Part shown: positions 11,471-24,697 of the stretch, piece by piece | Layout: each line of letters begins with the position of its first letter | Numbering within the stretch: the first letter of the stretch is position 1 | NCBI GenBank assembly: GCA_029582165.1 | Contig: CM055880.1 | Coordinates: forward strand, 1,364,001-1,428,000 | DNA: 64,000 bases | DNA from: Portulaca oleracea | Taxonomy: Eukaryota; Streptophyta; Magnoliopsida; Caryophyllales; Portulacaceae | Direction of reading: 5' to 3' | Notes under the pieces: model-generated | The model's input: only the letters and a program-made list of their open reading frames with translations | Told to the model about the DNA's origin: nothing | Database searches by the model: none | Program-made: the position numbers and the translations under genes

Positions 11471-14400
11471 TCAGCGAGCTGAAGGCAAGGCACGCCAGTT
11501 ATCAGCAAGGCGCATAGCGCGATCCCGTGATGCAGCCGACAGCTGTTGAAGAATTACATCCTTGACATGAGTGGCCCCCGCCTCACCCGCTCGGCTAGCA
11601 AGTTCCAGGTACACCACAGCTTTCATCATCTCCCCTTCCTGCCAAAGTCGTACCACCAAATCTATCAATCCAAAAGCATATACTTTAGGGGTGTTTGGTT
11701 GGGAAACTTTTCCAGTAAAGTTGACAAACTTTATCGAAAGATTTTAAGTGGGGCCCATTATTTCACTCACATACTCATTAAATAGTTTCCCAGGAAAGTT
11801 TTTTCAGGGAAGATCTTTCTCAGTAAACTACCAAACATACCATAAAAAGGAGTACCAAAATCACCAACTTGTGCACATGTTACAAGAAGCCAAGGGATTA
11901 CTCACAGAGAAAAGATTGAGGCCGTGCTCAAATTGAGCTTTGCTGTGTCCATGGTCAGCTGCCCGCTTCATCCATTTCTTTGCTTGCGAGTGACTTTGTG
12001 CGAGTCCTTCGCCATATGAGAAGCACAGCGATACGTTATACATAGCACGAACATATCCACCCTCTGCAGCACGTAGATACCATTTTGCCTGTTCAACCAC
12101 ATTTCAAGACGTAGACGGTCAAACACAGAGTAAGGCAGCCTACATCAGACTCTCATGAAAGAGAACCCCCCCCCCCCAACCATAAAAAAAAAAAGAAAGA
12201 AAAAACGCATACTGCTTGTGATAGATTTCGATCAGTTCCACGGCCATGATGCAGACAAAGGGCTAGTTGGTACTGAGCGCGGACATGACCGGCAGAAGCA
12301 GACTGTAACAGCCACTTGACAGCTTCCTTTGTGTTTGCAGATTCAGCTGCAAATATGCGAAGCAACTGTTAGTGAGATATGAATGACGCGAAAGCTTTAA
12401 TTTCAGAGATTTCTGATTTCCTATATTTGACATCTTTTCCTGAAGCGCACCAAAAACTTTATTCAATAAGCTCTTGCAATATGGCTTTCGTATAAACGTC
12501 CATATGGTAATTTCAGAAGAGAAACCACAAGCAACTTACTGAATCACCCCATTTTCCACATTTTAGACAGGAAAGGAAAGGAATACATGCTAAATTGCCA
12601 TTCTTAAATATCACAAGTTCTACAACCATCCTAATCTCCGATTCTCTGGTGTGATTACTGTCATAGAAACCCTCGCAAATAAAACAGAAACCATTCTATT
12701 TCTGCTGTTTGTTGCACGTGTTTGGGTTTTGTTTGTTAAATGCTAATTATGTTCTACAATCGAATTTGGTATTTGTTCCTTAATAAGAATAAGTGCACTC
12801 AATTCAACTAGTACGCAAAGCTCTTATGTTCTGTTACGTAATAATTCATCACAAAAACCAGCGCGATGGTTGAAATACTCCCTCATTTCCTTCAAGAGTT
12901 CAACAAGTGCAAAAGAATACCAGTATACCACGCCTCCACTCAGCCACTCATAATACTACGGTAAATCACTCCAACAAGCCAACCAACTCAAACCATACAC
13001 CCACCAAATCATTTGTTATATCTTTAAATTTGGCAAATAAGCTTCCTTCCAAAGATTAAATCTTTTAGACAAAAAACAAAAGCCCAGAAGCTCAATTACC
13101 TTGCAAGTAAGCAAAATCATCCTACCAAGAACCACCTCAATCTATCCATCTAAATTATCCACTATACCTTCAAATTCACTTCACTACATCAGACCCATAT
13201 CCCCTTTTGAAGGGCGATCTTTTATGGAATAGGATTCAGATTTGGATTCTACTATACCTTAGAATTCATCAATTCAGCAACTACTACTTCAAAAAATAAC
13301 ACATTCATGAAAACAAACAAGCTACCCAGATCAACTTAGAATTCATCAATTCAGCAACTACTACTTGCAAAAAAAATAAACAATTCATGTAACAAACAAG
13401 CCACCTAGTTCAAAACAACAAACCACCCCTCCAACAAACAAGCATACCACACCAAAAAAACAATCGATCCATCAAAACCAACCAATCAATCAAGTAAGCA
13501 ATGGCCAAATTACACTATCCAGTTCAAAAATCTAAACCAATCCATGCTACAAACAATCCATGCAACAAACAGGCCACCCAGTTCAACTTGGAATTCATCA
13601 ATTCAGCAACTAGCCAACAACTTATTTCAAAAAAGATTCATGCAACTAACAAGCTACCCAGATCAACTTGGAATTCATGAATTCAGCAACTACTTCTTTC
13701 AAAAAAATTATCCATGAAAACAAACAAGCTACCCAGGACAACTTGGAATTCATCAATTCAACAACTACTACTTTCAAAAAAATAAACAATTCATGCAATG
13801 AACAAGCCACTCAGATCAACCTGGAATTCATCAACTCAGCAACCACTTCCTTCAAAAAAACAAACGATTCATACAATAAGCTACCCACACCAACTTCGAA
13901 TCCATCAATTCATCAACTACTCCATTCAAAACAACAAACTATTCATGCAATAAACAAGCAACCCAAACCAAAACGATCAATCAAAACCAAGGGATTCATG
14001 CAACAAACAATCTATCCAGCTCAAAAAGCAGACAATTCATGCAACATACAAGCTACCCAGATGAACTTGGAATTCATCAATTCAGCAGCTACTCCATTCA
14101 AAACAACAAACTATCCACCCAACAAACAAGCTACCCAGATCAAAACAATCAATCAAAACCAAAACCAATCAATCAAAACTCAAACCAAGAGAGATTGATT
14201 CACCTTGCAAGTAAGCAATGGCGAGATTACACTGCCCAGCAGGATCCCCAAGCTCAGCCGCCCTCCTATAAAACTTGACCCCCTCCTCCCTCCTCCCCAT
14301 CTCCCAATACAACAACCCAGCATCCACCATCGCCATGGTCGACCCCCGGGCCGCCCCCTTGAGGAACGACTCCAGGGCCTTCTCCGGGTCGGCACGGACA

Positions 14401-14765
14401 CCGGCACGACCGTGCTTGAACCGCTTCCCCCACCTCACAAGCAGCATCGCCTCCCTCAGAGGCCGCAACGCGTCGTTCCACGACCTGCACACCTGAGACG
14501 CCGCGCTCAGGTTGCGGTGGGAGAACCCAGCTGCCACCTTCACCAGCAGATCGAACGGCAGGGATGCGAAGTCACGCCCGGGATCCGACGGCGGAGTGGG
14601 GTAGGAGGAGATGATCGGACGGTGGTGGGTGGAGGAGGATGAGGAGGGTTTGGAGTAGGGTTTGGATTTGGAGAGGTGTTTGGAGATCGAAGGGTGAAGC
14701 TTTGCGAGGGGGAGGGCGGTGAAGGGAGAGCCGTCGGATCGAGATGGCCATGTTCGCTGCTTCAT
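11471..14765 (-). CDS. F-box protein with Sel1-like repeats (At1g70590 type)
   Basis: 348 residues in four exons: 14765-14204, 12346-12213, 12088-11906 and 11638-11471. All junctions are GT-AG and the total is exactly 349 codons, against about 350 in the Arabidopsis protein as remembered. The F-box is at about residues 66-110 (FASLPFDLLVKVAAGFSHRN, SAASQVCRSWNDALRPL). It is followed by Sel1/TPR-like repeats (GRREEGVKFYRRAAELGDP, NTKEAVKWLLQSASAGHVRA, AKWYLRAAEGGYVRAMYNVS, AKKWMKRAADHGHSKAQFEH). It presumably joins an SCF ubiquitin ligase through a SKP1-like partner; substrates are unknown. I chose the ATG at 14765 (MKQRTWP) because the 38 codons upstream to 14879 are His/Leu-rich and atypical. 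Intron 1 (14203-12347) holds a coding-like minisatellite, and intron 3 holds a MITE. Confidence 0.92.
11687..11845. mobile_element. GTTTGGT-family MITE inside intron 3 of the F-box gene
   Basis: The left end AGGGGTGTTTGGTTGGGAAA and right end TTTCTCAGTAAACTACCAAACA form imperfect terminal inverted repeats like those at 28431-28632. Confidence 0.6.
13255..14165. repeat. Degenerate minisatellite, unit about 75-80 bp, in F-box intron 1
   Basis: The core GAATTCATCAATTCAGCAAC recurs at 13262, 13339, 13591, 13671, 13746, 13824, 13898 (as GAATCC) and 14070, with spacings of 74-80 bases or their multiples. Between cores lie ACAAACAAGCTACCCAGATC and poly-A stretches. Because the unit is near 78 bp, a multiple of 3, the plus strand has a 176-codon repetitive open frame (13668-14198). 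I treat that frame as a by-product of the repeat, not a gene. Confidence 0.85.
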
Positions 14766-15107
14766 TTTCCGGTGGAGGTGGTGGTGGAGAAGACGGCGGA
14801 GGTGGTGGCGGAGGAGGGTGGGGTTTGTTTGTGTTGGTGGGGAATGTAGATGATGTGACTCACACTCATTCACCGCCAAAAAGAAAAAACAGGAGGAATT
14901 GGAATTGGGACCAATTTTAGTGGGGAATTGGGATTTTTTTGGGGGGAAATTAGAATTATGGGGTAATCATATTCGGGATTTATGAGTTTTGGTGGATAGC
15001 AAACGATTTTGTCTGCTGGGTTTCTTTCTGCGTTTTCGTTGTACATGGTGCGTTTATCATACACGTATTTGACGCGATTCCTCATTTTTCTTTCATTCCA
15101 CGTATCT

Positions 15108-15347
15108 CAGTAGCTGTTCTTTTGGGCCATGAGATGAAATCACTTCAAAGTATGGTGAGAGTTATAGTATGGTGAGAGTTGTAGTAGATTAAGAAAGAGA
15201 ATGTGAAAAGTAGAAGAGAAAAGTTAAGGGATATATTGATAATAATTATGGTAAATTGTGGTGAAGTGTAGAATATTATTGAGTAGTATGGTGATTGGTG
15301 AGTTGTCGTATCACATCGCACCGCATTGTATAAAACAACTGGGTCTC
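15108..15347. mobile_element. Tourist-like MITE, diverged
   Basis: The left TGTTCTTTTGGGCCATGAG and right CCGCATTGTATAAAACAACT ends are diverged copies of the family ends. The interior TATTGAGTAGTATG block is shared with the copy at 27516-27627. Confidence 0.5.
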
Positions 15348-17934
15348 AATACATACTACATGGATCTGTCAATGAATTTGTACTTCGAGTGGGTATGAGA
15401 TTGGAAAGTTTATCCTCCCTACCAAGATTCGATTCATAATAAAGTTCTTGAAAAATATGTCACTGAACTTTGTAAAAATGACAAAAATATCATCCAAAAA
15501 AACATGGTAATTGAATGTCACTTAATCTGTTGGAATAAAATGTAGTATATGAATAAAGTACCACACAAAAGAAGAGGGTAGTTTATACAATTTTGTATTA
15601 CTGTCATATAGATTGAAAATCCAAATTATTCACATAAAATTAATATTGAAGAAAATAAGAACTAAATAAAAATGGTCGCAAAACTCTCAGTTACATATTA
15701 CATGTGCTCCACATATTTATAAATGAACAACCATAATAATAAGAGTGAACCATATTAATATAAGAATGAACAAGCTTATGGTCGTGGATAAACAATGCTA
15801 GTATCGCATCCGATAAATTGCGCATTAACTTTGAGCTTTAGTAAAAGTCGGCTGGACTTCACATCTCAATTTGGGCCTGTACAGAGCGAGCCCGTAATCC
15901 GACTCCAATGCATTATCAATTGGGCCATGACTTATCCAAAAACAATAGGCCCCAGGGCCCAAGTTGAGAACCTCTCACGGAGTCACGGGCATGTTATTTT
16001 TTATTTTATTATAATTAATACTTATAATTACCGTCCTATACTAAGGTTAATTTTGGTCAGTATTACTAGCATCAGTTTACATTAGTCAATATTCATCACC
16101 GTTTTTCAAAAATAAATCACTTTGAAAAGAACAAGCCCTACACAACATACACAAACGAAGCAATCTATATCAAGTTAAAATGTTAAGGTAGCCAATAATG
16201 AGATGAATACTCAAACCACACTCACAATCAAAGTGATTTCCAGTTATTAGTGGTAGCTTAGTCGGTTGATTAAGGCTTAAGTCTTTTTTCGGATTATTTA
16301 GACCTAAAATAAGTTTAATGTTCGCATTAAAAAATGCAAAAATATACAAAATATGAGTAGAAAAATAGCAAAACAGTGAAATAACACCAGCAATGTGAAG
16401 CTTCAAAATAAAATGTAGAACAAGAACAAAGAGACAGTCCCGCAATAATTAAGACTTGTGAGATTATCAATAAGCTAGATTTACTTTGTATAATTTCACA
16501 TTTAACCCTTCCTGTTAACATTAATGAAACTCGAATTTCTCTGTGATTTAGCAGTGCTCTTTACAGTGATGACTAATGTGGAACAGCAGTGTGTCTAAAC
16601 AGAATAACACCCAGTACATCACAGAAAAATCCGAGTTCAATTGATGCTAAGTCGGTATTGGACAATAAAAAATACAACCCCTCCCCCCCCCCCCCCAAAA
16701 AAAAAAAAAAAAGCTATCATATTATGATTAACAACTCAAAAATAGTGAATTTCATAACCTAATAATCCATTATTATTCACTTTATCAACTTAATATAAAC
16801 CTACTCATTTTTGTATTCCCAAACACTCAACTCCATAACATCTTCAAATTTACTCAACTTTACATGTCTCCAAAGAACATACCATTAAGATTGGACTTGT
16901 TGTGACTTGTTGAGTTGCCTTTTCTCCCCCTCTAAAAGTCGATCAAGTTTTTTAACTTGTAAAAAAAAGTGTAAACAAAAACAATAATAAATATGTGGAG
17001 GTGTTGCATGAGACGAACCGACGAAGTGCTTGGAAGAGAATGGAGGCAAATATAAATGGTGGGGGCGAAGTGGGTTGTCATGTCACCATTCAACCACCGA
17101 TGCTCCCTAGCTAAAAGTGTTGCCCATAGGGTTCGAACCATTGACCATTGTACACCTTGTGGGTCTCTTCTCGGAATTAGCGGTTCTGGCTGCCCCGTGG
17201 TAAAATTATGAATCTTACCCGTAATGACATATTCCTTAGTCTTAGGAGCCTCACCCTTATTTACAATTTCGGTTCTGATCTCAGGATACTCTAATTATAA
17301 AACTTATATTTTGATCTGACATAATTTTTAAAGAAAAAACACATTAATTTTCATTTTAGAGCCAAACATTTCACATTGCCTAGTTATCATGGTGACAGTA
17401 CCACATTTAATTTAGCGTAGGCAATCAAAATTGAAAATTTTCAACCTGTGTTTTTAAAAATGAACCCTTTAATTATTTTATGTGTTAATTATATTAGAAT
17501 TAGGTTCCATGTTCCGGATATCAGTCTATTTCAAGTTCCCGGTTCAAAATACTCGAAATCTGAATCTGTCTGACAGATTTCAAATTTCGGTTCAGAATAG
17601 TTGTTTAAGAACGTTACCGTTACCCACTAAAACAAGTTCCTAAATTTTAAAAATCTAACCCTTAGCCATTGATAAATTTCGATCAGATTTCAGATTTCCC
17701 TTCTACCACTGCTCACCCATGGTCTCTTACTCTCTTCTCTTCTCTTGTTTTCTCTTTTCACCTTAACTCAACTCATATATGAGTCATGAGTCATGACTAA
17801 TGTAATTGTCAATGTCAGTCAAAATCAGTTTTCTACACTCAAATCAAGTGGATGTGGCACCTGTTAACTTTGTACACCCACCAACCAACCCACCGTCAAA
17901 TTCCAAATTAAACAAAGAAGCAGAAGAAGAAATA

Positions 17935-18016
17935 GGAGAATGTTACTGTATAGAACCAAACAAATGGAGAATATTACTGTATAGAAGCAAAGAAATGGGA
18001 GAATATTACTGTATAA
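17935..18016. repeat. Short tandem repeat, unit about 30 bp, 3 copies
   Basis: GGAGAATRTTACTGTATAGA followed by an AAACAAAT/AAAGAAAT segment occurs three times in a row, the last copy partial. Confidence 0.7.
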
Positions 18017-18059
18017 TTAGGCTAAATTTAAATTTAGGTGTTTTGTAAGGAAGGTACTC

Positions 18060-18321
18060 GAACATTTTTTACATGTATGTTCCTGCCTACTTTTCATTTT
18101 TTTCGCTTCGCCCATTCTTCTTTCCTATCTTTTTTTCTCATGGCCTCACATGTTAAATCATTACTTTTCTCTCCCCTCACTTTTCTCCTCTACTTTTTAC
18201 ATCCTCTCTCCTCACCTACCCCACATACCAATAAACCACCACAATTCCACCATACCCGCCACAATTCCACCACACCTCACTACGCCATTCTGCAAAATAC
18301 CGCATAAAAGAACAGGGCCTC
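18060..18321. mobile_element. Tourist-like MITE, left end unclear
   Basis: The right end TACCGCATAAAAGAACAGGG is intact and the CCACAATTCCACCA-rich interior is typical of the family. I could not see a clear left terminal repeat. Confidence 0.5.
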
Positions 18322-18816
18322 TACCTAAATATATGTAACTTTTTTATTTTTCAATTAACTGATTATCTACTTTTACATAAACTGCTCAAATCTAGCTACC
18401 AAACCTAATTTTTTTCAACTTCTATATTAGAGTACAAAGCCATGTCCTATTGGGCCTCCAAGGCTCTAACTATAAATTTAACGTTTAGTTGAGATAGTTC
18501 CCACGTGATATTAGAGTCAGACTAAATAAGAGATTTTAAGTTCAAATCTTAGCGACCCGATATTTATTTGCGTAAGGTTAAGGGTGCCTTTGTAGTATTT
18601 GTACGAGCCATGTGCTAGAATATAAAACTCTTGTTAGGCCTACAGTTATAAGTTTAAGCTTTTAGTAGGAATAGTTCCACACATTCAACATATAGCCAAT
18701 AATACGATGACCAGGAATTCCATATAATAATCTTATTTCATAATCTTTTTTAAAAAAGGAAAATCGAATATATATATAGGTTAGTTTTGACTTCCAATTG
18801 ACTCCATAAAAACTAA

Positions 18817-19010
18817 GGTCATGTTCTTTTATGCATGAATTTGGTGGAATTGGCGTGTATGGTAGAATTGTTGTTGATTATTGGTATGAGTAGTGAGGAG
18901 AGAGAATGTAAAAGTAGAGGAGAAAAGTGAGAGAGAAAATAATGATTTATGTAAAATGTGGGTTGTGGCAAATTGCCACCGGTCATGACCGCATGAAAAA
19001 CAATAGGGCC
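18817..19010. mobile_element. Tourist-like MITE with TAA target duplication
   Basis: The left GGTCATGTTCTTTTATGCAT and right CCGCATGAAAAACAATAGGG ends are flanked by TAA at 18814-18816 and TAA at 19011-19013. Confidence 0.75.
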
Positions 19011-19060
19011 TAAGTAGCTGAAAATTTTGAAATATGTTTTGCCTCCATCCATTACATCTA

Positions 19061-19295
19061 AGGGTGCGTTTGGTTGGTCAATAACCCCGGGGAAATAGTC
19101 AATTTTTCGGAGTTAACTTATTTTCCCCATGTTTGGTTATGGGTTGACCTTGGAAAAAATTTCATGGTGGTCCCACCATTTTCTTCATTTTCCTAGGGAA
19201 AATTTCCCTTAGGTAGGGTTAAAGGGAATTTTTCCCAAGGAAAACTTTCCATCCTCGGGAAAAAATTTCTCTAAGATTCCTACCAAACGCTCCCT
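19061..19295. mobile_element. MITE with AGGGTGCGTTTGGT / ACCAAACGCTCCCT ends
   Basis: The terminal inverted repeats are clear. The interior has further mirrored segments (GGGGAAATAGTCAATTTTTC against its complement-like right half, and TTTTCCTAGGGAAAATTTCC). This is the best-preserved member of the GTTTGGT family here. I saw no clear target duplication. Confidence 0.7.
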
Positions 19296-19769
19296 AAATT
19301 GAAAAAATAGGTTAGTTGTGTTAGATTAAGCTCAGATAAATCAAATTCTATTTCGGATCAAGTTCCCTTCAGATATTGTATTACATTAACTAATACTTCA
19401 TCAAATTTAGTATAGTACTTCACTTTTGATCAAGAAAATTGTGGGAATGATAGAACAATTTATACCTAGCTAGAAAATTGGCCTGTGTTTATCCTTTAAA
19501 AAATACGCTTTTGTTATACATAAATTTAAAGTACGTTTAGTTGGTCAAAAATATCAGGAAAATGGTCAATTTTTTTAAGTTGATTTATTCATCATGTGTG
19601 AACATAAGTTAAACTTGGAAAAAACTTTACGGAGACCTACAATTTCATATATTTCCACAGAGAAAATTTGCCTTATGATAACTAAGATTTCTCATATATT
19701 TCCATGGGATAATACAAAATTTGTAGGTTATGTACCCCGTAGAATTCGTACTTTACTATGTACTATGTA

Positions 19770-19904
19770 GGCTTGTTTCTTTTTGGATAAAACAGCTTTC
19801 CAGTCACCAATGATTCATCATTATTTTCATATTTCACCACAACCCACTACAATCCACCACAACTTTTCTCAGTTTATATCACAATCTATTAAAAGAACGG
19901 GGCC
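19770..19904. mobile_element. Tourist-like MITE
   Basis: Left GGCTTGTTTCTTTTTGGATA, right TATTAAAAGAACGGGGCC followed by TAA. Diverged left end. Confidence 0.55.
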
Positions 19905-21222
19905 TAATTCTTTATTATTATATCTTTCACCTAATAATTGTAGCTAATCCTAATGGTGATTATTGTTCTATCCTAATAGGATAATTATAAACACCCTGCT
20001 TAGGGAAATTATCTTTTAAATTTTAAATACATGATTAGCAAATCATATATACTTTGATTCCAAATCCATATTCCAGCATATAATTGATCCGTTTTACTTA
20101 ACTATTAATTTTTGATAATTTTATTCATGAGATAATCGTCCTTATCCATTTGTGAGGAGCCAATAATTACCAAATTAGTCGTATTTGAAAAATGCATGGT
20201 GTGTTAGAAAATACGATCATGCATGCATGATTCTTTCATATGGACACCAATTATACACCAATGTTATTATTTTATTTATTTCATAAAAAGAAAATAAAAG
20301 AAATTAAGGGTTTAAATATAAGAGCAAGGACCACAACAAAACAAGTTTAGGCAAGTAGCCAATTTAAGAGGAAAATGATGTTTTATCCTATAAAAAAAAA
20401 GTGGAAATTGATGTAAATATTGATGGGACGTGTTACAATGTGATTGATTGTGTCAGTGGCTCTGATCCCAATGCCTACTTTGTGGGCATAAAATTAACAA
20501 GTCATTAGAAGGGTAATTAAGATTAATTAAACTTCCAAAATTAATTATATTAATTAGGCTAGGCTGTCAAGAAAAATTAGGCTAAGCTTCTTTCATGTGT
20601 TGTGATGTCTTCTGAGTTGTGTTACATACATCACTTACATCCTACTCTCCCATCCCCATTTTGCATGTCACTCATTAATTATTTCACCCGAAATTTGAAT
20701 TGAAAAGACTGAACGCGAATCTGAACCAACACTCGGATGGATGATCCAATATTGACCTGAAATCGATCAGTATTACAACCCGAAAAATAATCCGATTAAG
20801 ATCCAGCACGAATAAGGCCAATCAACCTCGAATTCAATCTAAAAGAACCTCACTCAAACCAGCCGAATAAGACTCACACAAAGTCAGCCCGAACACAAAA
20901 CCTCGCCACATTTGCGGCAAAATTGGTTCACTTAATGCCTAACCTGAACCGATTCACCCGTTTGTCACGTCCAATAACATATAAAATGAGAAATGAAGTT
21001 TATATTACTTCCATCGTCACCTTACGATCCTTACCTAAAAGGCAACAACTAGCTACTCTAATTTTAAAATTTGTAAATTTTAGTCGAAGTAAAAGAAAAT
21101 TATGTATAAAATTATGGAGGTAATTGGTCTTATGTATCATGATTATTATTTTTTATATTTACCCTTTACTCATAACTTATAAAGTTAGCTGGAAATTAAT
21201 CTGAGATATTCTCTTCATTTCA

Positions 21223-21227
<5 letters not shown>

Positions 21228-21269
<42 letters not shown>

Positions 21270-21275
21270 TATATA
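21228..21275. repeat. (TTA)n / (TA)n microsatellite
   Basis: About 12 TTA/ATT units followed by a run of TA units. Confidence 0.95.
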
Positions 21276-22865
21276 ATTTCAAAGTTTAAAATTCCAATTA
21301 TTTTTCGTTGCATAAACCCTTTGATTCAATAAACCCCTAATATTTGAAAATTTGTGTGAGAGAATATGCATGACAAGTAGGTCACAACTTGTCCATCATA
21401 TAACTAACCAATAAAATAAGAGCTAGTACTTTATTACTTACATTATATGAGTGTGACTCTAGTTATTATATTATAAGATTCACTAATTGGTCTAGAAGCT
21501 AGCTAACCTTATGTTTGAATTTTAATTTCATATATTATAAGATAAGGTGGGTCAATATCATATATTATAGACATGACCCACTGACCCACATAGGATTCTA
21601 TTATACTCTCCATATATGTGCCCTTGTCTTCTACTCATTAAAAAAAGTTTAAACAAATAAGAAAATAAAAAAGGAAACTTTATTTATGACAAATAGAGAG
21701 ATAATGGGGTTTGCAAACTTGCATATTCCATCATATATTCTTGTGTTCAACCCTCCCAATGCAAATGCGATGCCCTTCTTTGTATGCCCTACAACACATG
21801 TCTTGTTCTCAAGCCACCACTAGGAAGGAAGTTACCTTCTCTCTCACTAAAACTGCCCTTTCTCTCTCTAAATTTATAATATGCTCATTCATTCCCTTAT
21901 TGTATGTACGAATTTTTTGCCATATAAAATTTAATAATACAAACTTTATTGGATTTTTTGGTTTTCTAGTTTTCTAGGTTTTCTGATTTTATGATTTTAT
22001 GCGGTTTAGAAGGAGTGCAAAAATTAATGTAATATAAAAAATTATCCAAAAAATGTATTAAAATTGTAAAAATATTTCTAATTATGGGTTCTCCTGTTGT
22101 TAATACCTATTACACGTACACCCGTGTAAACTCCAACTAAGCATAAAATGAAGAATTCAAGTATAAGAATAATGCATTCAGATCTAAAATCACTCAAATT
22201 AACTCCAAACAATCCAAGATCACATATATATAAAATACACGCATCAGTTGTCCAAGTTTTTGTGTAAAAAATTTTGACTGTTAATGTCTAATGTGTTCAA
22301 TGATTAATTATATAAAATTGATGTTATTAAATTCATAATAAAAAATATTATTAAAAAGTATAAAATTATTTTTATAAAAATATTATTTGAAAAGATATTT
22401 GATTAAAGATATATACACTTTAAAAAGTGTACTTTAAAAAGTGTGAATAATTGATAAAAAGGAATGAAAAGAATATTCATTAAGGATAAAATTAGAAATT
22501 ACGTTCTTAAAATATAAAAGTGTCAAAAAATGAATACAACAAAAAATAGTTAATTGGGGATATATTCTCTCAAGAAATCGACCTTTATCTTTAGGAATAA
22601 TTGAAAAGTAGGAGAAAATATTGCAAGACCATGTTATAAGCTCATTTACAAAGGATTCCTTGTAAGGAAATATGTTGTATTGTTGTCAATATAACACACG
22701 ATAAAAGTCATCCTATGCTTGAAAAAGCTAAATGCGATTTGAGTTTTCTCATTGCCCTTTTTGTTGTTTGCATGCACATCTATAGAAAGGTCCAATCTTT
22801 TCTCTAGCTATTTCCTTTAATAATCTTTTCTCTTATTATGAGTCATATATAATAAAGTTTAATTA

Positions 22866-23056
22866 TTTCCTTCGTTCAATAATAATAGTCCGTCACGAAA
22901 TAAAATTTTTTAAGGAAACATTATTTAATGCAATGTGTTAGATTGATTTTAGAGGAAAGAGAATAATTTTATTGTTAAATATAATAAAATAGACATTCAT
23001 TTTGAGACTTTCATGAAAAAAAGAATGAACTATCATTATGAGACGAAGGGAGTACT
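22866..23056. mobile_element. Stowaway-like MITE
   Basis: The left end TTCCTTCGTTCAATAATAAT is mirrored by the right end ATCATTATGAGACGAAGGGA. The interior is AT-rich. Confidence 0.6.
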
Positions 23057-24424
23057 TTATTTTATAAATAGATTAAAAGTTAAAACATGCTAATAACATG
23101 TTTAGAATATATTTGAGTTGATGTTTTGGCTCTAGTACTTTTTGAGGAATAAAAATGACTTCAAAACATATTTTGAACTCAATAAAATTCAATTTATAGC
23201 AAAAAAAGATTTCTTTCTATCCTCTTCTTTTCTTCTCTATGTCTTGTATATTCTTGGATTCTTTCCATTTTTTATTGAAGTGTCAACATTAACAAGCAGA
23301 TAAATGTTCAAAGAAGACCACCCAAAAATTTGCGGCTAGCTACAAATACATAACTCCATATATAGCCAACAAGGATAAGATAGAAAGCAAATTTTATTTG
23401 CTATATATAATTTTCTTGTTCTGTCATTTTTGAGCCCTCAATATTGACTTCAATTAATAATTATAGTGCCCTACATACCACCCAAAAATATAAAGAAGAT
23501 AATATTCTTTCTGCTTCATATTAATTGTCGTTCTATTCACGATCTCCAATATAATGTTTCTCTTTAATTGATAATTTTTATATAAATATTTTATTATAAT
23601 TGCAATATCATATTTTTAGGTTAATATTTTTCATTGTCATTGTATATATTGAAAAATTTATGTTCAAAAATTTAAAGTTTGAATGTACATTTTGTAAAAA
23701 TGGCAATTAATATAAATAGGAGAAAGTAGGAAGAAAAAACAGATAATTCAAGTACAGAATAAGTAGCTCCAATTTCTATCATTGTTTGCCAGAACCCTAT
23801 GATTTAATTTCCCTTTCAAAAACTAAATTAATTAACTTTTGCCTTGGATTTATTTAGTTTTTTTTGGAAGAATGCAATTGCAAATGGTCCTACAAAATTC
23901 AAAAACATGAAAAGATTACCATATTTCTCTTCATTTTTTTCACCAAAAAAGGGGGTGAAATTCTGAAACTTTTCACATTAAATAGTTTACAGATTGCAAT
24001 AGCATTCATGATTCAACATCATCTTCAAAAAATTTTAAAACAGAATTAATATCAATATAGAAACTGCACCAAATTTCTGACTGCAATAAACATATCAGGT
24101 AATAATAATATCAATATTTCAATCTTAATATCATATCATGACATCATAATAATAAATTATAGAACAAGTCATAACCCAATGTACATCATTAGAGCTCCTT
24201 TCAACCACATAAACATCACTAATCACTAACTAATATAATTGGAAACCTAATAACATAGTTAACAAACTTTAAAACCCCATAATAAACCTAAATTACACAA
24301 GAAAAAACTAGTTTACTACCTATAATTAGTCCTAATTATATCCCTAGTCATACTACACTATACTACTTACTATAATAATCCCGAAGAATTAACTTAACTA
24401 ACCCATTTAGCTTCGCTTAATCAG

Positions 24425-24697
24425 CTAACACTCAAAACGACGACGTACGAAGATGGCTTCAAGATCAACAGGTACGACGAAGAACTCCGTTTTACCGCTA
24501 CACAAAACGGCGTCGTTGCACCTCTCTGCCTTCGGCTTCCTTGGCGGCGGCGGGCAGGGAAGGTTCGCGGGGATTCTAGAACCTTCAAACTTCGGCGTCG
24601 TCGGCTCAGAATCGGCGCCGCCGCCGTGGGTGGCGTAGATGGGCTTCAACGGCGCTCGTAGCGGCGGCGCAACCACTTCCGACGACGACATACCCAT
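24425..24697 (-). CDS. SIAMESE-related (SMR) cyclin-dependent kinase inhibitor
   Basis: A 90-residue single-exon protein. Family marks in order are LKPI near residue 20, a TTPKFEGSRIP segment (TP..IP motif), the CPPPPRKPK proline motif near residue 50, and a C-terminal EFFVVPVDLEAIFV block. These are the conserved blocks of plant SIM/SMR proteins, which bind CDK-cyclin complexes and restrain mitosis, often promoting endoreduplication. The first ATG after the upstream stop is at 24697 (MGMSSS); a second in-frame ATG is two codons later. Upstream (24770-24910) is GAGAGA-rich and probably 5'UTR. The position next to the GGAT and PRS3 genes fits Arabidopsis At1g10690 (SMR8) being near PRS3, from memory. 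No introns, as is usual for the family. Confidence 0.82.
   Translation of the reverse strand: MGMSSSEVVAPPLRAPLKPIYATHGGGADSEPTTPKFEGSRIPANLPCPPPPRKPKAERCNDAVLCSGKTEFFVVPVDLEAIFVRRRFEC

Larger units (their letters stand above)
14766..24424. other. About 9.7 kb intergenic, no gene recognised
   Basis: AT-rich DNA with several MITEs (15108-15347, about 18060-18321, 18817-19010, 19061-19295, 19770-19904, 22866-23056 and about 23500-23730), a (TTA)n microsatellite near 21230-21275, homopolymers (16681-16712) and a small tandem repeat (17935-18016). A possible B-box-like GGGTTCGAACC sits at 17129. Open frames here are under 100 codons and lack coding character. Confidence 0.6.

Noticed and set aside
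13668..14198. 176-codon plus-strand frame as a repeat protein gene
   Set aside because: It is fully explained by a degenerate minisatellite with a unit divisible by three inside an intron; no promoter or conserved motif is seen.
14766..14879. Upstream ATG at 14879 as the F-box protein start
   Set aside because: The extra 38 residues are His/Leu repeats without family similarity. The ATG at 14765 gives a normal-length protein beginning MKQRTWP.
17120..17170. GGGTTCGAACC resembling a tRNA or SINE B box
   Set aside because: No cloverleaf, no A box at the right spacing and no poly-A/T tail tied to it. The motif is palindromic and can arise by chance.
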